From the NCBI GenBank assembly GCA_934378145.1, contig CAKXXW010000013.1:1-43513 (forward strand): a stretch of 43,513 bases of DNA, given 5' to 3'. Source of the stretch: an uncultured Eubacteriales bacterium. GTDB lineage: Bacteria > Bacillota > Clostridia > Oscillospirales > CAG-272. Shown piece after piece: positions 33,532 to 41,802 of the stretch. Under the pieces are notes generated by a model that saw only the letters and a list, made by a program, of their open reading frames with translations, did no database searches and was not told the origin of the DNA. The translations under genes were made by a program, and so were the position numbers. The stretch's first letter is position 1. Every line of letters starts with the position of its first letter.

Positions 33532-34296
33532 ATGATAAACAAAAACCTTGTTGAGGGAAAAGTCGCCGTCGTCACAGGCTCGGGTCAGGGCATCGGACAG
33601 GCGATAGCCGAAAGGCTCGCCGAATTCGGCGCAAGGGTGATAATTACCGATATAAACGCCGAAAAGGGGCAGAAGGTTGCCGATGATATTTGTGCCTCCG
33701 GTATGACCGCCGTGTTCAGACGCTTCAATGTCACCGATTTCGACAATATGAAGGAAAATGTCGAAGAACTCAGAAACATCTTCGGAAGGATCGACATCTG
33801 GGTCAACAACGCCGGGATTACCGGCACGGCAAGGGTCGACGAGATAACCCTTTCCGATTGGGACCGTATGCAGGAGCTTGACCTCAAGAGCGTATTCTTC
33901 TGCACTCAGGCGGCATATGAGATAATGAAGGCGCAGAACTACGGAAAGCTCGTACACATTTCCTCGATGGCGGGTGAAAGAGGCGGAAGATCGTCCTCCT
34001 GCGCATACAGCTCGGCAAAGGCCGGCGTACTGAATCTCTCCAAATGCTTTGCGCTCTCGGGCGGAAAGTACAACATAACCTCTAACTGTGTCTGCCCGGG
34101 ACGCACCCTTACGGCAATGGCAGAGGGACTTTCGTGGCTCAAAGATCCCGCCGACGCACCCGAAAAGACGATACCACTCTGCCGCTTCGGAACTCCCGAT
34201 GATATAGCGAATGCGGTCCTCTTCCTTTCATCCGACCTCTCCTCCTATATCACGGGAGATGTCATTGATGTAAACGGCGGACTTTATATGAAATAA
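33532..34296 (+). CDS. Short-chain dehydrogenase/reductase
   Basis: 254 residues, classical SDR. The nucleotide motif is VTGSGQGIGQAIA (14-26), NNAG is at 92-95, the catalytic serine is in HISS (144/145), and Tyr159-x3-Lys163 is in AYSSAKAG. Asp40 at the end of the second strand favours NAD(H) over NADP(H). Sugar-alcohol, gluconate or acetoin/butanediol dehydrogenases of this size look alike. If the operon degrades acetoin, an acetoin reductase role would fit, but that is only inference. Last gene of the operon. Confidence 0.88.
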   Translation: MINKNLVEGKVAVVTGSGQGIGQAIAERLAEFGARVIITDINAEKGQKVADDICASGMTAVFRRFNVTDFDNMKENVEELRNIFGRIDIWVNNAGITGTARVDEITLSDWDRMQELDLKSVFFCTQAAYEIMKAQNYGKLVHISSMAGERGGRSSSCAYSSAKAGVLNLSKCFALSGGKYNITSNCVCPGRTLTAMAEGLSWLKDPADAPEKTIPLCRFGTPDDIANAVLFLSSDLSSYITGDVIDVNGGLYMK

Positions 34297-34305
34297 GACA
34301 AATAA

Positions 34306-34331
34306 GCCCGAGGCGCATATGCGCCTCGGGC
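34306..34331 (-). terminator. Terminator between SDR and LacI genes
   Basis: Perfect 26-base inverted repeat: GCCCGAGGCGCAT (34306-34318) and its complement (34319-34331). On the minus strand the tail TTATTTGTCTTATTT is U-rich, so it mainly ends the lacI-type gene. The plus-strand tail GGGATCG is not U-rich. Confidence 0.8.
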
Positions 34332-34343
34332 GGGATCGTATTC

Positions 34344-35354
34344 TCAGATCAGTCTTCTCACGCTGTTCCTCTCGGTCAGAACAGGAGAAAAGATCACACG
34401 GCGCGGCGGCGCCTCGCGATTCTGCGATCTCTCGAGCATCAGCTCCGCTGCAGTCTGACCCATAACTATCGGATCCTGCGCATAGGTATTGAAATCCATA
34501 GGACACGGGATATAATCGCGGCTGTAATCGTCGTTACAGATGACACTTATGTCCTCCGGTACTCCGATGCCGCAGGAACGCAATCTGTCGACCATTCCCG
34601 CCGCCATAAGTCCGGTCGTGGAAAACACCGCGGTGAAGCGCTCGGACCGCGGCATAGAACATATCTTTTCGCCGAATTCAAGTCCGCAACGGTAGCTGCG
34701 GTCACCCGTATAAATGAATCCGGAGGATACATCAAGTCCGGCGTCCTTCATGGCATCAATATATCCGCGGGTCCTCTCGCGGCAGGTCATAGAGGTCGCG
34801 GGACCCGCTATATGTGCCACGCGGCGGTGTCCGTAGCCGATAAGATACGAAGTCGCCATATACCCGCACCTGTAATTATCGACCGTAACGACATCGGTGT
34901 CGAGCGTCCGGAGAAACCGGTTCACGAAGATCACCGGTTGCTTTGCCCGCGATACAAGTCCGACAAGCCTCTGATTCTCTATCGCATTGAGCATAAAAAT
35001 GCCCGAAAAGCCGCTGCCCAAGGCATACGAGAGCGCATCACATTCGGCTCTGCTGTCAAAGTCGCTCAGCGCAATGACAGACCTTATTCCCGCCTCGGTC
35101 AGCCTCCGTCTGATGCCGTCGACAAAGCCGAGCGTAATGGGATTCTGAAGCTGTGCGGCAATTATCATCGCCGTCTTTTCGTTATGAAGCGCTGTCGAGC
35201 GTCTTCTCTGCCTCTTTCTGAAGCCGCTGTCATTTATCTCCTTCAGTATCTTTTCTCTTGTGGCATCGGCTACCGCGGGGTCGCCGTTAAGCACCCTTGA
35301 TACGGTGGCGGTCGAGACTCCGAGTCTGCCTGCTATCTCTGCAAGTGTTTCCAA
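34344..35354 (-). CDS. LacI-family transcriptional regulator
   Basis: 336 residues. N-terminal helix-turn-helix LAEIAGRLGVSTATVSRVLNGDPAV, then a ligand-binding domain of periplasmic-binding-protein type (IIAAQLQNPITLGFVDGIRRRL, CRERTRGYIDAMKDAG, VPEDISVICNDD). The hinge GFRKRQRRRSTALHNEKT lacks the usual YxPNxxARxL pattern whose leucine opens a central CpG. The TGTAATTACA-type sites in its own promoter and in the dehydrogenase operon have no central CpG, which fits. I infer that it represses itself and that operon. The inducer is unknown, likely a sugar or sugar-acid. Confidence 0.93.
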   Translation of the reverse strand: METLAEIAGRLGVSTATVSRVLNGDPAVADATREKILKEINDSGFRKRQRRRSTALHNEKTAMIIAAQLQNPITLGFVDGIRRRLTEAGIRSVIALSDFDSRAECDALSYALGSGFSGIFMLNAIENQRLVGLVSRAKQPVIFVNRFLRTLDTDVVTVDNYRCGYMATSYLIGYGHRRVAHIAGPATSMTCRERTRGYIDAMKDAGLDVSSGFIYTGDRSYRCGLEFGEKICSMPRSERFTAVFSTTGLMAAGMVDRLRSCGIGVPEDISVICNDDYSRDYIPCPMDFNTYAQDPIVMGQTAAELMLERSQNREAPPRRVIFSPVLTERNSVRRLI

Positions 35355-35387
35355 TTCAGGATCCCCCGTTTTTATTACTTCGAATAA

Positions 35388-35416
35388 ATTATACTGTATT
35401 TACACCAGAAAGTCAA
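35388..35416 (-). promoter_or_regulatory. Promoter of the LacI-family gene
   Basis: Minus strand TTGACT (35411-35416), 17-base spacer, perfect TATAAT (35388-35393). One operator-like site lies inside the spacer and one just upstream, which points to autorepression. Confidence 0.85.
35395..35404. promoter_or_regulatory. Operator-like site TGTATTTACA
   Basis: One-base variant of TGTAATTACA with intact TGTA/TACA arms. It sits between the -35 and -10 of the regulator's promoter. Confidence 0.6.
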
Positions 35417-35417
35417 C

Positions 35418-35427
35418 TGTAATTACA
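35418..35427. promoter_or_regulatory. Operator palindrome TGTAATTACA, regulator/phosphodiesterase intergenic copy
   Basis: Third exact copy. It lies just upstream of the regulator's -35 and 12 bases before the phosphodiesterase ATG at 35440, overlapping that gene's leader and ribosome site. Both divergent genes could be controlled. Confidence 0.8.
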
Positions 35428-35439
35428 AAGGATACAACA

Positions 35440-36762
35440 ATGAAAAAAAGATTACTTGTTTTTTCGATCGACGCTATGGTGAGCGAGGATATAGATTATC
35501 TCCGCACCCGTAAAAACTTCTCAAAATATCTTGCCGGAGGGAGCGAGGTCAGAAAGATCCGCACGGTCTACCCTTCGGTGACCTATCCGGCTCATGTGAG
35601 CATGACGACAGGCTGCTATCCCGACAGAACCGGAGTCTTCAGCAATTTCAGGTTCACGACCGACAGCAAAGAGGACACATGGCAGTGGTTCGCCGAGAGC
35701 AACAAGGCGCGCGATATTTTCACCGCAGCCAAAGAGGCGGGCTATTCCACAGGCTCCGTCGCATGGCCGGTGACCGGAAGACATCCCTCGATAGACTTCC
35801 TCATTGACGAATATTGGATGCCGCTGAAGGGTGACACGCTCGCGGGATCCTTTGAACGCGCCGGCTCCTCTCCCGAGATCATCTCGATGATCGAAGCCAA
35901 CGAAGGACTCCTCGCGCCGTCATATAAGCTCACGGGACGAAAGAATTTCTGCATATACCCGAACATCGACGATTTCTTCGTGAAAAACGCCTGCGATATT
36001 ATCGAAAAATACTCGCCCGAGGTCATGTTCGTTCACGAGGGCAACATCGACCACGGCAGGCACACGAACGGCGTTTTCGGAAGCTGGCTCGAGCCTGAGC
36101 TTGACCGCGTCGACGACTATATCGGTCAGATAGGAAAAGCTCTCGAGGCTTCCGGCGAGCTTGAAAACACCGACTTCTTCCTTGTCAGCGACCACGGTCA
36201 GCGCGATATAAAGCGCACTGTGAAGCCGAATGTCCTGCTTGCAAAGCACGGCTATATCGACCTCTCGGAAAAGGGGCGTCCGATAAGTTACAGAGCATAC
36301 TGCCTCTCGAATGCGATGTCGTCGCTCGTATATCTGCACGATCCCGACGACAGGGCAACGCACGATGCGCTCTATTCCCTGCTCTGTGAGCTGCGCGACG
36401 AGGGCATCTACGGCTTTACCGAAGTCCTCACGCGCGAGGAAGCGGCAGAGCGTTATCACCTTGACGGAGATTTCGCGTTCGTGCTTGAAAGCGACGGATA
36501 CACCTCGTTTTCGGACAGCTGCAAGCTCCCATACCTTGCGCCGCTTGACCTTACCGATTTCCGTTTCGGTCACGCAACGCACGGATATATGCCCGAAAAG
36601 GGTCCCCAGCCGACCCTTGTTGCCAAGGGTCCGCACATAAAGTCGGGCGTCACGGTCGAAAATCGCAACATAGTCGACGAAGCCCCGACCTACGCGCGGC
36701 TTCTCGGAGTTTCACTGCCCGACGCGCAGGGGACACCGATAGAAGAAATACTTGACCTGTAA
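35440..36762 (+). CDS. Alkaline phosphatase superfamily protein, type I phosphodiesterase/nucleotide pyrophosphatase-like
   Basis: 440 residues from the ATG at 35440, preceded by AAAGGA; an in-frame start at 35260 lies inside the regulator gene and is rejected. Metal and nucleophile positions of the NPP family are visible: Asp11 (FSIDAM), Thr48 (YPSVTYPAHVSM), the Asp/His in GNIDHGRHTNG, SDHGQ and the distal His in FGHATHGY. No signal peptide, so it is probably cytoplasmic. It may hydrolyse a nucleotide-sugar or phosphodiester. Divergence from the LacI-type gene across shared operator sites suggests joint regulation with the dehydrogenase operon. Confidence 0.88.
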   Translation: MKKRLLVFSIDAMVSEDIDYLRTRKNFSKYLAGGSEVRKIRTVYPSVTYPAHVSMTTGCYPDRTGVFSNFRFTTDSKEDTWQWFAESNKARDIFTAAKEAGYSTGSVAWPVTGRHPSIDFLIDEYWMPLKGDTLAGSFERAGSSPEIISMIEANEGLLAPSYKLTGRKNFCIYPNIDDFFVKNACDIIEKYSPEVMFVHEGNIDHGRHTNGVFGSWLEPELDRVDDYIGQIGKALEASGELENTDFFLVSDHGQRDIKRTVKPNVLLAKHGYIDLSEKGRPISYRAYCLSNAMSSLVYLHDPDDRATHDALYSLLCELRDEGIYGFTEVLTREEAAERYHLDGDFAFVLESDGYTSFSDSCKLPYLAPLDLTDFRFGHATHGYMPEKGPQPTLVAKGPHIKSGVTVENRNIVDEAPTYARLLGVSLPDAQGTPIEEILDL

Positions 36763-36767
36763 AATCC

Positions 36768-36797
36768 AAAAAGGCGGCAGAGATCTGCCGCCTTTTT
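36768..36797. terminator. Strong terminator after the phosphodiesterase gene
   Basis: AAAAAGGCGGCAG (36768-36780) pairs with CTGCCGCCTTTTT (36785-36797) around AGAT, starting 6 bases past the stop. The T-run is on both strands. Confidence 0.92.
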
Positions 36798-36808
36798 CGG
36801 TTCCGAGG

Positions 36809-36837
36809 TTGAAAAACAATCCGAAATATGATAGAAT
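36809..36837 (+). promoter_or_regulatory. Promoter of the BadF-type kinase gene
   Basis: TTGAAA (36809-36814), 17-base spacer, TAGAAT (36832-36837). AAGGAGA follows 6 bases before the ATG at 36866. Confidence 0.75.
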
Positions 36838-36865
36838 ACTGTCAGTATGCAATAAGGAGAATAAA

Positions 36866-37810
36866 ATGAAAATGAGATATATGGCTGTATTCGATGTCGG
36901 AGGAACCAAGACCGACGCTGTTCTTTTCGACACTACCGGTAAAATAACGGCAAGAAAAACGACCGCAGGCGGCGTTCCGCTCGACATCGGCACCGAAGCC
37001 GCGCGCGAAAACTACCACAAAGTCCTCTCGGCTCTCACCGAAGAAACGGGAATAGTGCCGGATACCGTCTACGGCTCGATCGCGACCGTCGAATATTTCG
37101 GCACCGATATATACGATTACCTGTCGGAAAAGCTCGCGTCACCTCATATAAGGCTTGAAGGCGACGGGCCCTGCATGATCTCCGGTATGCTCGGCCACAC
37201 CGACGGATGCAGTCTCGTCTGCGGCACAGGCTCATCTCTCTATACGCGAAAAGGCGACAAATATTGGCACACGGGTGGATGGGGATACCTTTTTGACAGC
37301 TGCGGAAGCGGATATGTCCTCGGAAGGCTCGCAATTCAGGCATCCCTGCGTGCGCATGACGGAAGAGCCGAGCCGACGCTTCTTTCCGACCTTATCGAAA
37401 AGCAGTGCGGCGAGCCGGCGTGGGAGCATTATGTGAAGCTCCACCGCGGAGGCAGACCCTACATTGCCTCGTTTGCCGGCACGGTATTTGAGGCGAGAGA
37501 TGCCGGAGATCCCGTCGCAAGAAGGATATTCAACCTCTGTGCCTCCGAGCTTGCCGACACGGTATGGTCGGCGTACAGAACATACGGAGGTCCCTTCACT
37601 CTCGTCTACAACGGCGGGATACTCTTCAATCACCGCGAATATGCCGAGGCGGTCAGAAGCCTTTCTCCCGCCGACATCACCTCGGTCTTCTCGGATACAA
37701 AGCCTATCTACGGCTGCGCCGTCGAAGCTATGTACGACCTCGGACTGACCTGTGACGACGATTTCAAAAAGCGTTTTTTAAGCTCGTACCGTGAGCTTTC
37801 GGATAACTGA
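36866..37810 (+). CDS. BadF/BadG/BcrA/BcrD-family ATPase, probable N-acetylglucosamine kinase-like sugar kinase
   Basis: 314 residues of the ASKHA (actin/hexokinase) fold. The phosphate-1 loop is FDVGGTKTDAVLFD (Asp10). LVCGTGSSLYTRKG is the phosphate-2 segment, followed by TGGWGYLFDSCGSGYVLGR, which is typical of eukaryote-type N-acetylglucosamine kinases, and VYNGGILF near the C-terminus. No iron-sulfur cysteine motif of benzoyl-CoA reductase activators is present, so a sugar kinase is more likely. The ATG at 36866 fits the AAGGAGA site; an in-frame start at 36752 lies before the promoter. Monocistronic. Confidence 0.85.
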   Translation: MKMRYMAVFDVGGTKTDAVLFDTTGKITARKTTAGGVPLDIGTEAARENYHKVLSALTEETGIVPDTVYGSIATVEYFGTDIYDYLSEKLASPHIRLEGDGPCMISGMLGHTDGCSLVCGTGSSLYTRKGDKYWHTGGWGYLFDSCGSGYVLGRLAIQASLRAHDGRAEPTLLSDLIEKQCGEPAWEHYVKLHRGGRPYIASFAGTVFEARDAGDPVARRIFNLCASELADTVWSAYRTYGGPFTLVYNGGILFNHREYAEAVRSLSPADITSVFSDTKPIYGCAVEAMYDLGLTCDDDFKKRFLSSYRELSDN

Positions 37811-37890
37811 AAATTCCTTTTCGGGCTTTTTCGACGCTATATGTCAAAAAATACACAAATGCGGGCTTTAATATATGTAATAAAATACTG

Positions 37891-37919
37891 TTGATTTACG
37901 GGCGATTATGTGATATAAT
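37891..37919 (+). promoter_or_regulatory. Promoter of the RDD-family gene
   Basis: TTGATT (37891-37896), 17-base spacer, perfect TATAAT (37914-37919). AAAGGAAA follows before the ATG at 37955. Confidence 0.8.
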
Positions 37920-37954
37920 AGTGAGGAACGATTATATGCAAAGGAAATGAAGTT

Positions 37955-38692
37955 ATGATCTTCGATATTCAGAAAGCGGGAATACTGAAGCGCGCCTCGG
38001 CATTTCTTCTGGATTTTATACTTTTAGTAATATTGACTACGGGATTTTCTTTGCTTCTGTCGGTCACGCTTCGCTATAATGACCGTCTTGACGACTATAA
38101 ACAACTTGAAAACGAACTGGAAGAATCCTATGGAGTGGATCCCGGTATCGGTGTAACGGAGGAGCAGTATGCTGCTTGGCCGGAGGAACAAAAGAAATGC
38201 TACGCGGATATGATAAGCGCGCTTCGGCTGGTCCTCAATATGACGCTGATAATCGCCACTTTCGGGATTCTTCTTTCATACGCAGTCCTCGAATTTGTCG
38301 TGCCTCTTATCCTTAAGGACGGACAGACGGTCGGGAAAAAGATCTTCGGAATCGCGGTTATAAGGACCGACGGAGTGAAGATGTCGACACTCCAGCTCTT
38401 CGTCCGCACCGTTCTCGGAAAGTACACGATAGAGACCATGATACCGGTGCTTCTCATCGTGATGAGCATGGGCGGGATTATCGGATTCTACGGTCCCCTG
38501 CTCATAGCCCTGCTCACAGTGGCTCAGATAATCATTATGGCGGTAACGAAGAACAACTCGCTCATCCACGACCTCCTCGCGAACACGGTAACGGTCGACA
38601 AGGCAAGCCAACTTATCTTCGACACCGAGGAAGATATGATAGAATACAAACGCAGGGTCGCCGCAGAGGAAGCGGCAAAGCAGCCCTACTGA
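37955..38692 (+). CDS. RDD-family integral membrane protein
   Basis: 245 residues with about four hydrophobic segments. The RDD domain is recognisable from the N-terminal RASAFLLDFILLV and the later DGQTVGKKIFGIAVIRTDG. A hydrophilic Glu/Tyr-rich loop (about 50-85) separates the first two helices. The function of the family is unclear; some members influence ion or osmotic stress. It precedes the ABC operon by 53 bases and could be cotranscribed with it. Confidence 0.85.
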   Translation: MIFDIQKAGILKRASAFLLDFILLVILTTGFSLLLSVTLRYNDRLDDYKQLENELEESYGVDPGIGVTEEQYAAWPEEQKKCYADMISALRLVLNMTLIIATFGILLSYAVLEFVVPLILKDGQTVGKKIFGIAVIRTDGVKMSTLQLFVRTVLGKYTIETMIPVLLIVMSMGGIIGFYGPLLIALLTVAQIIIMAVTKNNSLIHDLLANTVTVDKASQLIFDTEEDMIEYKRRVAAEEAAKQPY

Positions 38693-38745
38693 AAGAGTCA
38701 GATCATTCTGAGAATTTAATATAGAAACATAAGGAAAGGAACGCT

Positions 38746-39855
38746 ATGAAAGTTGAATTAAGAAATCTGACGAAGATCTTTCCGAGCCGGAACAAGAAGG
38801 TCAAGGAAGAGGTCGTCGCAGTAAACGACTTCACCTTCACGATCCCGGACGGCAAGCTCGTCGGATTACTCGGTCCGTCGGGTTGCGGAAAAAGCACGAC
38901 ACTCTATATGATCTCGGGGCTTCAGCAGCCGACAAGCGGTCAGATATTCTTCGGAGAGGAAGATGTGACCGACCTTTCACCCGAAAACAGAGGCGTCGGC
39001 CTCGTTTTCCAGAACTACGCGCTCTACCCCCATATGACGGTCAAGCAGAACATTATGTTCCCGCTCCAGAACCTCAAGGGTGCAGACAAGCTGAGCAAGC
39101 AGGATATGATCGAGAGAGCCTATCAGGCTGCAAAGCTCGTTCAGATCGATGAACTTATGGACAGAAAGCCGAGCGAGCTTTCGGGCGGTCAGCAGCAGAG
39201 AGTTGCTATAGCCCGCGCGCTCGTGAAGATGCCGAAGGTACTGCTTCTTGACGAACCGCTGTCAAACCTTGACGCAAGGCTCCGCCTTCAGACCCGTGAG
39301 GAGATCAGAAGGATCCAGCGTGAGACAAAGATAACGACGGTATTCGTAACGCATGACCAGGAAGAAGCGATGAGCATCTCCGATATGATCATCGTTATGA
39401 AAAAGGGCGTCGTTCAGCAGATCGGAAAGCCTCAGGATGTTTACGAGGATCCGGTAAACCTCTTTGTGGCAAAGTTCCTCGGCACGCCTCCGATCAATGT
39501 CTTTGAAGGCAGGATCTCGGGCGGAAAGCTCTATATCGGCGGCGATGCCGTAATGGAATACGAGGATGCGGAAGATCAGGAAGTTTTCGTCGGTATCCGT
39601 CCCGAGGGCTTTATCCTCTCGGAAAGCGGTGCGCTCTCCTGCAAGATGAGCGGGATCGATGTTATGGGACGCGATGTCAGCATAGTCACGACAAACGCCG
39701 CCTCCTGCAATCCCGTAGTCCGTTCGATCATTGACGCGGACAACAAGGTCGATCCCTATACCGAGAATGTCAGATACTCACTCAAACCAGGGAAGGTCTA
39801 CATATTCAATAAGGCAACCGAAGAGCGTATATACGCAAAGGGGAAAGCGCTATGA
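38746..39855 (+). CDS. Sugar/glycerol-phosphate ABC transporter ATP-binding protein (UgpC/MsmK/MalK type)
   Basis: 369 residues. Walker A GPSGCGKST (43-51), Q-loop FQNYALYPHMTV, signature LSGGQQQRVAIARAL near 145-159, Walker B VLLLDEPLSNLDARL, and the H-loop in FVTHDQEEAM. The C-terminal TOBE/OB regulatory domain of the MalK class is present (GTPPINVFEG, VGIRPEGFIL). It energises uptake by the two permeases that follow. Its stop overlaps the next ATG (ATGA). Confidence 0.95.
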   Translation: MKVELRNLTKIFPSRNKKVKEEVVAVNDFTFTIPDGKLVGLLGPSGCGKSTTLYMISGLQQPTSGQIFFGEEDVTDLSPENRGVGLVFQNYALYPHMTVKQNIMFPLQNLKGADKLSKQDMIERAYQAAKLVQIDELMDRKPSELSGGQQQRVAIARALVKMPKVLLLDEPLSNLDARLRLQTREEIRRIQRETKITTVFVTHDQEEAMSISDMIIVMKKGVVQQIGKPQDVYEDPVNLFVAKFLGTPPINVFEGRISGGKLYIGGDAVMEYEDAEDQEVFVGIRPEGFILSESGALSCKMSGIDVMGRDVSIVTTNAASCNPVVRSIIDADNKVDPYTENVRYSLKPGKVYIFNKATEERIYAKGKAL

Positions 39856-40865
39856 CCGAACAGGATATGAAAAAGCCTATACCGAGCGCAAGACCGCCGA
39901 AGAAAAAGAAAAGATCGTCGGGTATCGTTTCGGGTAAGCATCAGTGGAAAGCATGGCTCTACCTCACGCCGGCGATAGTCCTTCTGCTCATATTCACCGT
40001 ATGGCCTATTCTGAACACGGTCGGAATGGCGTTCCTTGATGACTACAACAGCCTTGCAGCGGCGGGCGGTCAGAGCTTCAATGTCGGTATCAAGAACTTT
40101 ATGTGGGTCATCGAGATGCCTGATTTCTTGACCTGTCTTTCGAATACCACTATACTCTGCCTTCTCACCGTACCGATCTCGACGGTACTCGCTCTGCTGA
40201 TAGCCGTCGCGCTCAATTCGATCAAGGCTCTTCAGAAGGTACTTCAGACGATATTCTTCCTGCCCTATGTCACGAACTCAATAGCCATAGGAATGGTCTT
40301 CGCGGCCATGTTCAACATAGTCGGAGTCACCGGAACGGCAAATGAGATTATTGTAACCAAAGGAATCATAAACAATATGCTGGAACTATTTGGTATACAA
40401 TATATCAACTGGATAAACAACGGATCGTCACATATAGCGAATATGGCTGTAATGGTCATCTATATAGTATGGAATGCCCTGCCCTTCAAGATACTCATCC
40501 TTCTCGGCGGACTCCAGAGCATCAACCGCCAGTATTATGACGCGGCAAAGGTCGACGGCACCTCCAAATTCCGCATACTGACAAGGATAACGGTGCCGCT
40601 TCTATCACCGATGCTCGCATATGTCGTCATCACGGGCTTCATCGGCGGCTTTAAGGAATACACGAGCATCGTAGGTATATTCGGAGAAAACCTCGGCCCC
40701 GTTCACAATCCCGGAAGTATGAACACGATAGTCGGTCTCGTCTACGATCAGCTTCCGAAAGGCTTCTACGGGCGTGCGAGCGCAGCGGCACTGATCCTCT
40801 TCGCTATAATCTTCGTCATCACGATGATAAACCTTTGGGTCAGCAAGAAAAAAGTCCATTATTGA
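39852..40865 (+). CDS. Sugar ABC transporter permease, MalF/UgpA type
   Basis: 337 residues. A basic cytoplasmic N-terminus (PPKKKKRSS) is followed by about six membrane segments. The EAA loop that docks the ATPase is YYDAAKVDGTSKFRILTRITVPLLSP. It overlaps the ATPase gene by 4 bases and precedes the second permease by 13, in the order ATPase-permease-permease-binding protein. Confidence 0.93.
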   Translation: MTEQDMKKPIPSARPPKKKKRSSGIVSGKHQWKAWLYLTPAIVLLLIFTVWPILNTVGMAFLDDYNSLAAAGGQSFNVGIKNFMWVIEMPDFLTCLSNTTILCLLTVPISTVLALLIAVALNSIKALQKVLQTIFFLPYVTNSIAIGMVFAAMFNIVGVTGTANEIIVTKGIINNMLELFGIQYINWINNGSSHIANMAVMVIYIVWNALPFKILILLGGLQSINRQYYDAAKVDGTSKFRILTRITVPLLSPMLAYVVITGFIGGFKEYTSIVGIFGENLGPVHNPGSMNTIVGLVYDQLPKGFYGRASAAALILFAIIFVITMINLWVSKKKVHY

Positions 40866-40878
40866 AAGGAGGCAGAGC

Positions 40879-41760
40879 ATGAACAAAGCTGTTGAACCGA
40901 AAAGCAAAAAAATAATCAGACGCAGCCAGAAGGTCGGCAAGGTCTTTTACATGATCCTCGTATATGCCTTCCTTATAATAATGGCGTTTGTGATACTCTT
41001 CCCCTTCTACTGGATGATAAACTCATCGCTCAAATCACTTGCCGAATACAAGCTCTCTGTCCCGACGCTCTGGCCGAAGGTCGTGATGTTCAGCAACTAC
41101 GCCGAAGCATTCACGAAGGCAAACCTCGGACGCCTCTTCCTCAACACAGCCTATGTCGGAATAGTCTCAACGATCCTCTCGCTTGTCATCACCGTACTGT
41201 CGGCGTTCGCATTTGCAAGACTTGAATTCAAGGGCAAAAACGCGCTCTTTGCCGCACTCCTTGCGACGATGATGATCCCCGGCGAGCTTTTCACGATAAC
41301 AAACTATATAACAGTCGCAAACCTTAACTGGCTGAACACCTATGTAGTCCTTATCGTACCGTTCCTCGTCAGTGTGTTCTATATATACCTTCTGAGGCAG
41401 AATTTCATGCAGATACCGAATGAGCTTTACCTCGCCGCAAAGGTCGACGGCACGAGCGACATAAAGTATCTCTGGAAGGTAATGATCCCGCTCTCGCTCC
41501 CGACGCTCATATCCATCACGATACTTAAGATGATGGGCGCTTGGAACTCATATATCTGGCCCCGACTCGTCGCTAACGATGACGCACACAAGCTGATAAC
41601 GAACGGCCTGCGCAACGCCTTCACGGAAAGCACGGGAGATGTAAACTACCCCGTCCAGATGGCGGCGGTCGCAATAGTATCCTTCCCGCTCTTCCTCGTC
41701 TTCATTTTCCTCAGAAAATATATAATGAAGGGCGTAAGCCGCAGCGGAATCAAAGGTTAA
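40879..41760 (+). CDS. Sugar ABC transporter permease, MalG/UgpE type
   Basis: 293 residues with about six membrane segments. The FPFYWMINSSLKS start and the EAA loop ELYLAAKVDGTSDIKYLWKVMIPLSLP are typical of the MalG/UgpE class. AAAGGAGG precedes the ATG. It partners the preceding permease. Confidence 0.93.
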   Translation: MNKAVEPKSKKIIRRSQKVGKVFYMILVYAFLIIMAFVILFPFYWMINSSLKSLAEYKLSVPTLWPKVVMFSNYAEAFTKANLGRLFLNTAYVGIVSTILSLVITVLSAFAFARLEFKGKNALFAALLATMMIPGELFTITNYITVANLNWLNTYVVLIVPFLVSVFYIYLLRQNFMQIPNELYLAAKVDGTSDIKYLWKVMIPLSLPTLISITILKMMGAWNSYIWPRLVANDDAHKLITNGLRNAFTESTGDVNYPVQMAAVAIVSFPLFLVFIFLRKYIMKGVSRSGIKG

Positions 41761-41802
41761 AGCAATTTTAATAATATAAATTTGCAAGAAAGGAAGAAAA
41801 CC

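Noticed and set aside
32440..33957. A 505-codon open frame on the minus strand
   Set aside because: Antisense to E3, histidine phosphatase and SDR genes with complete active sites.
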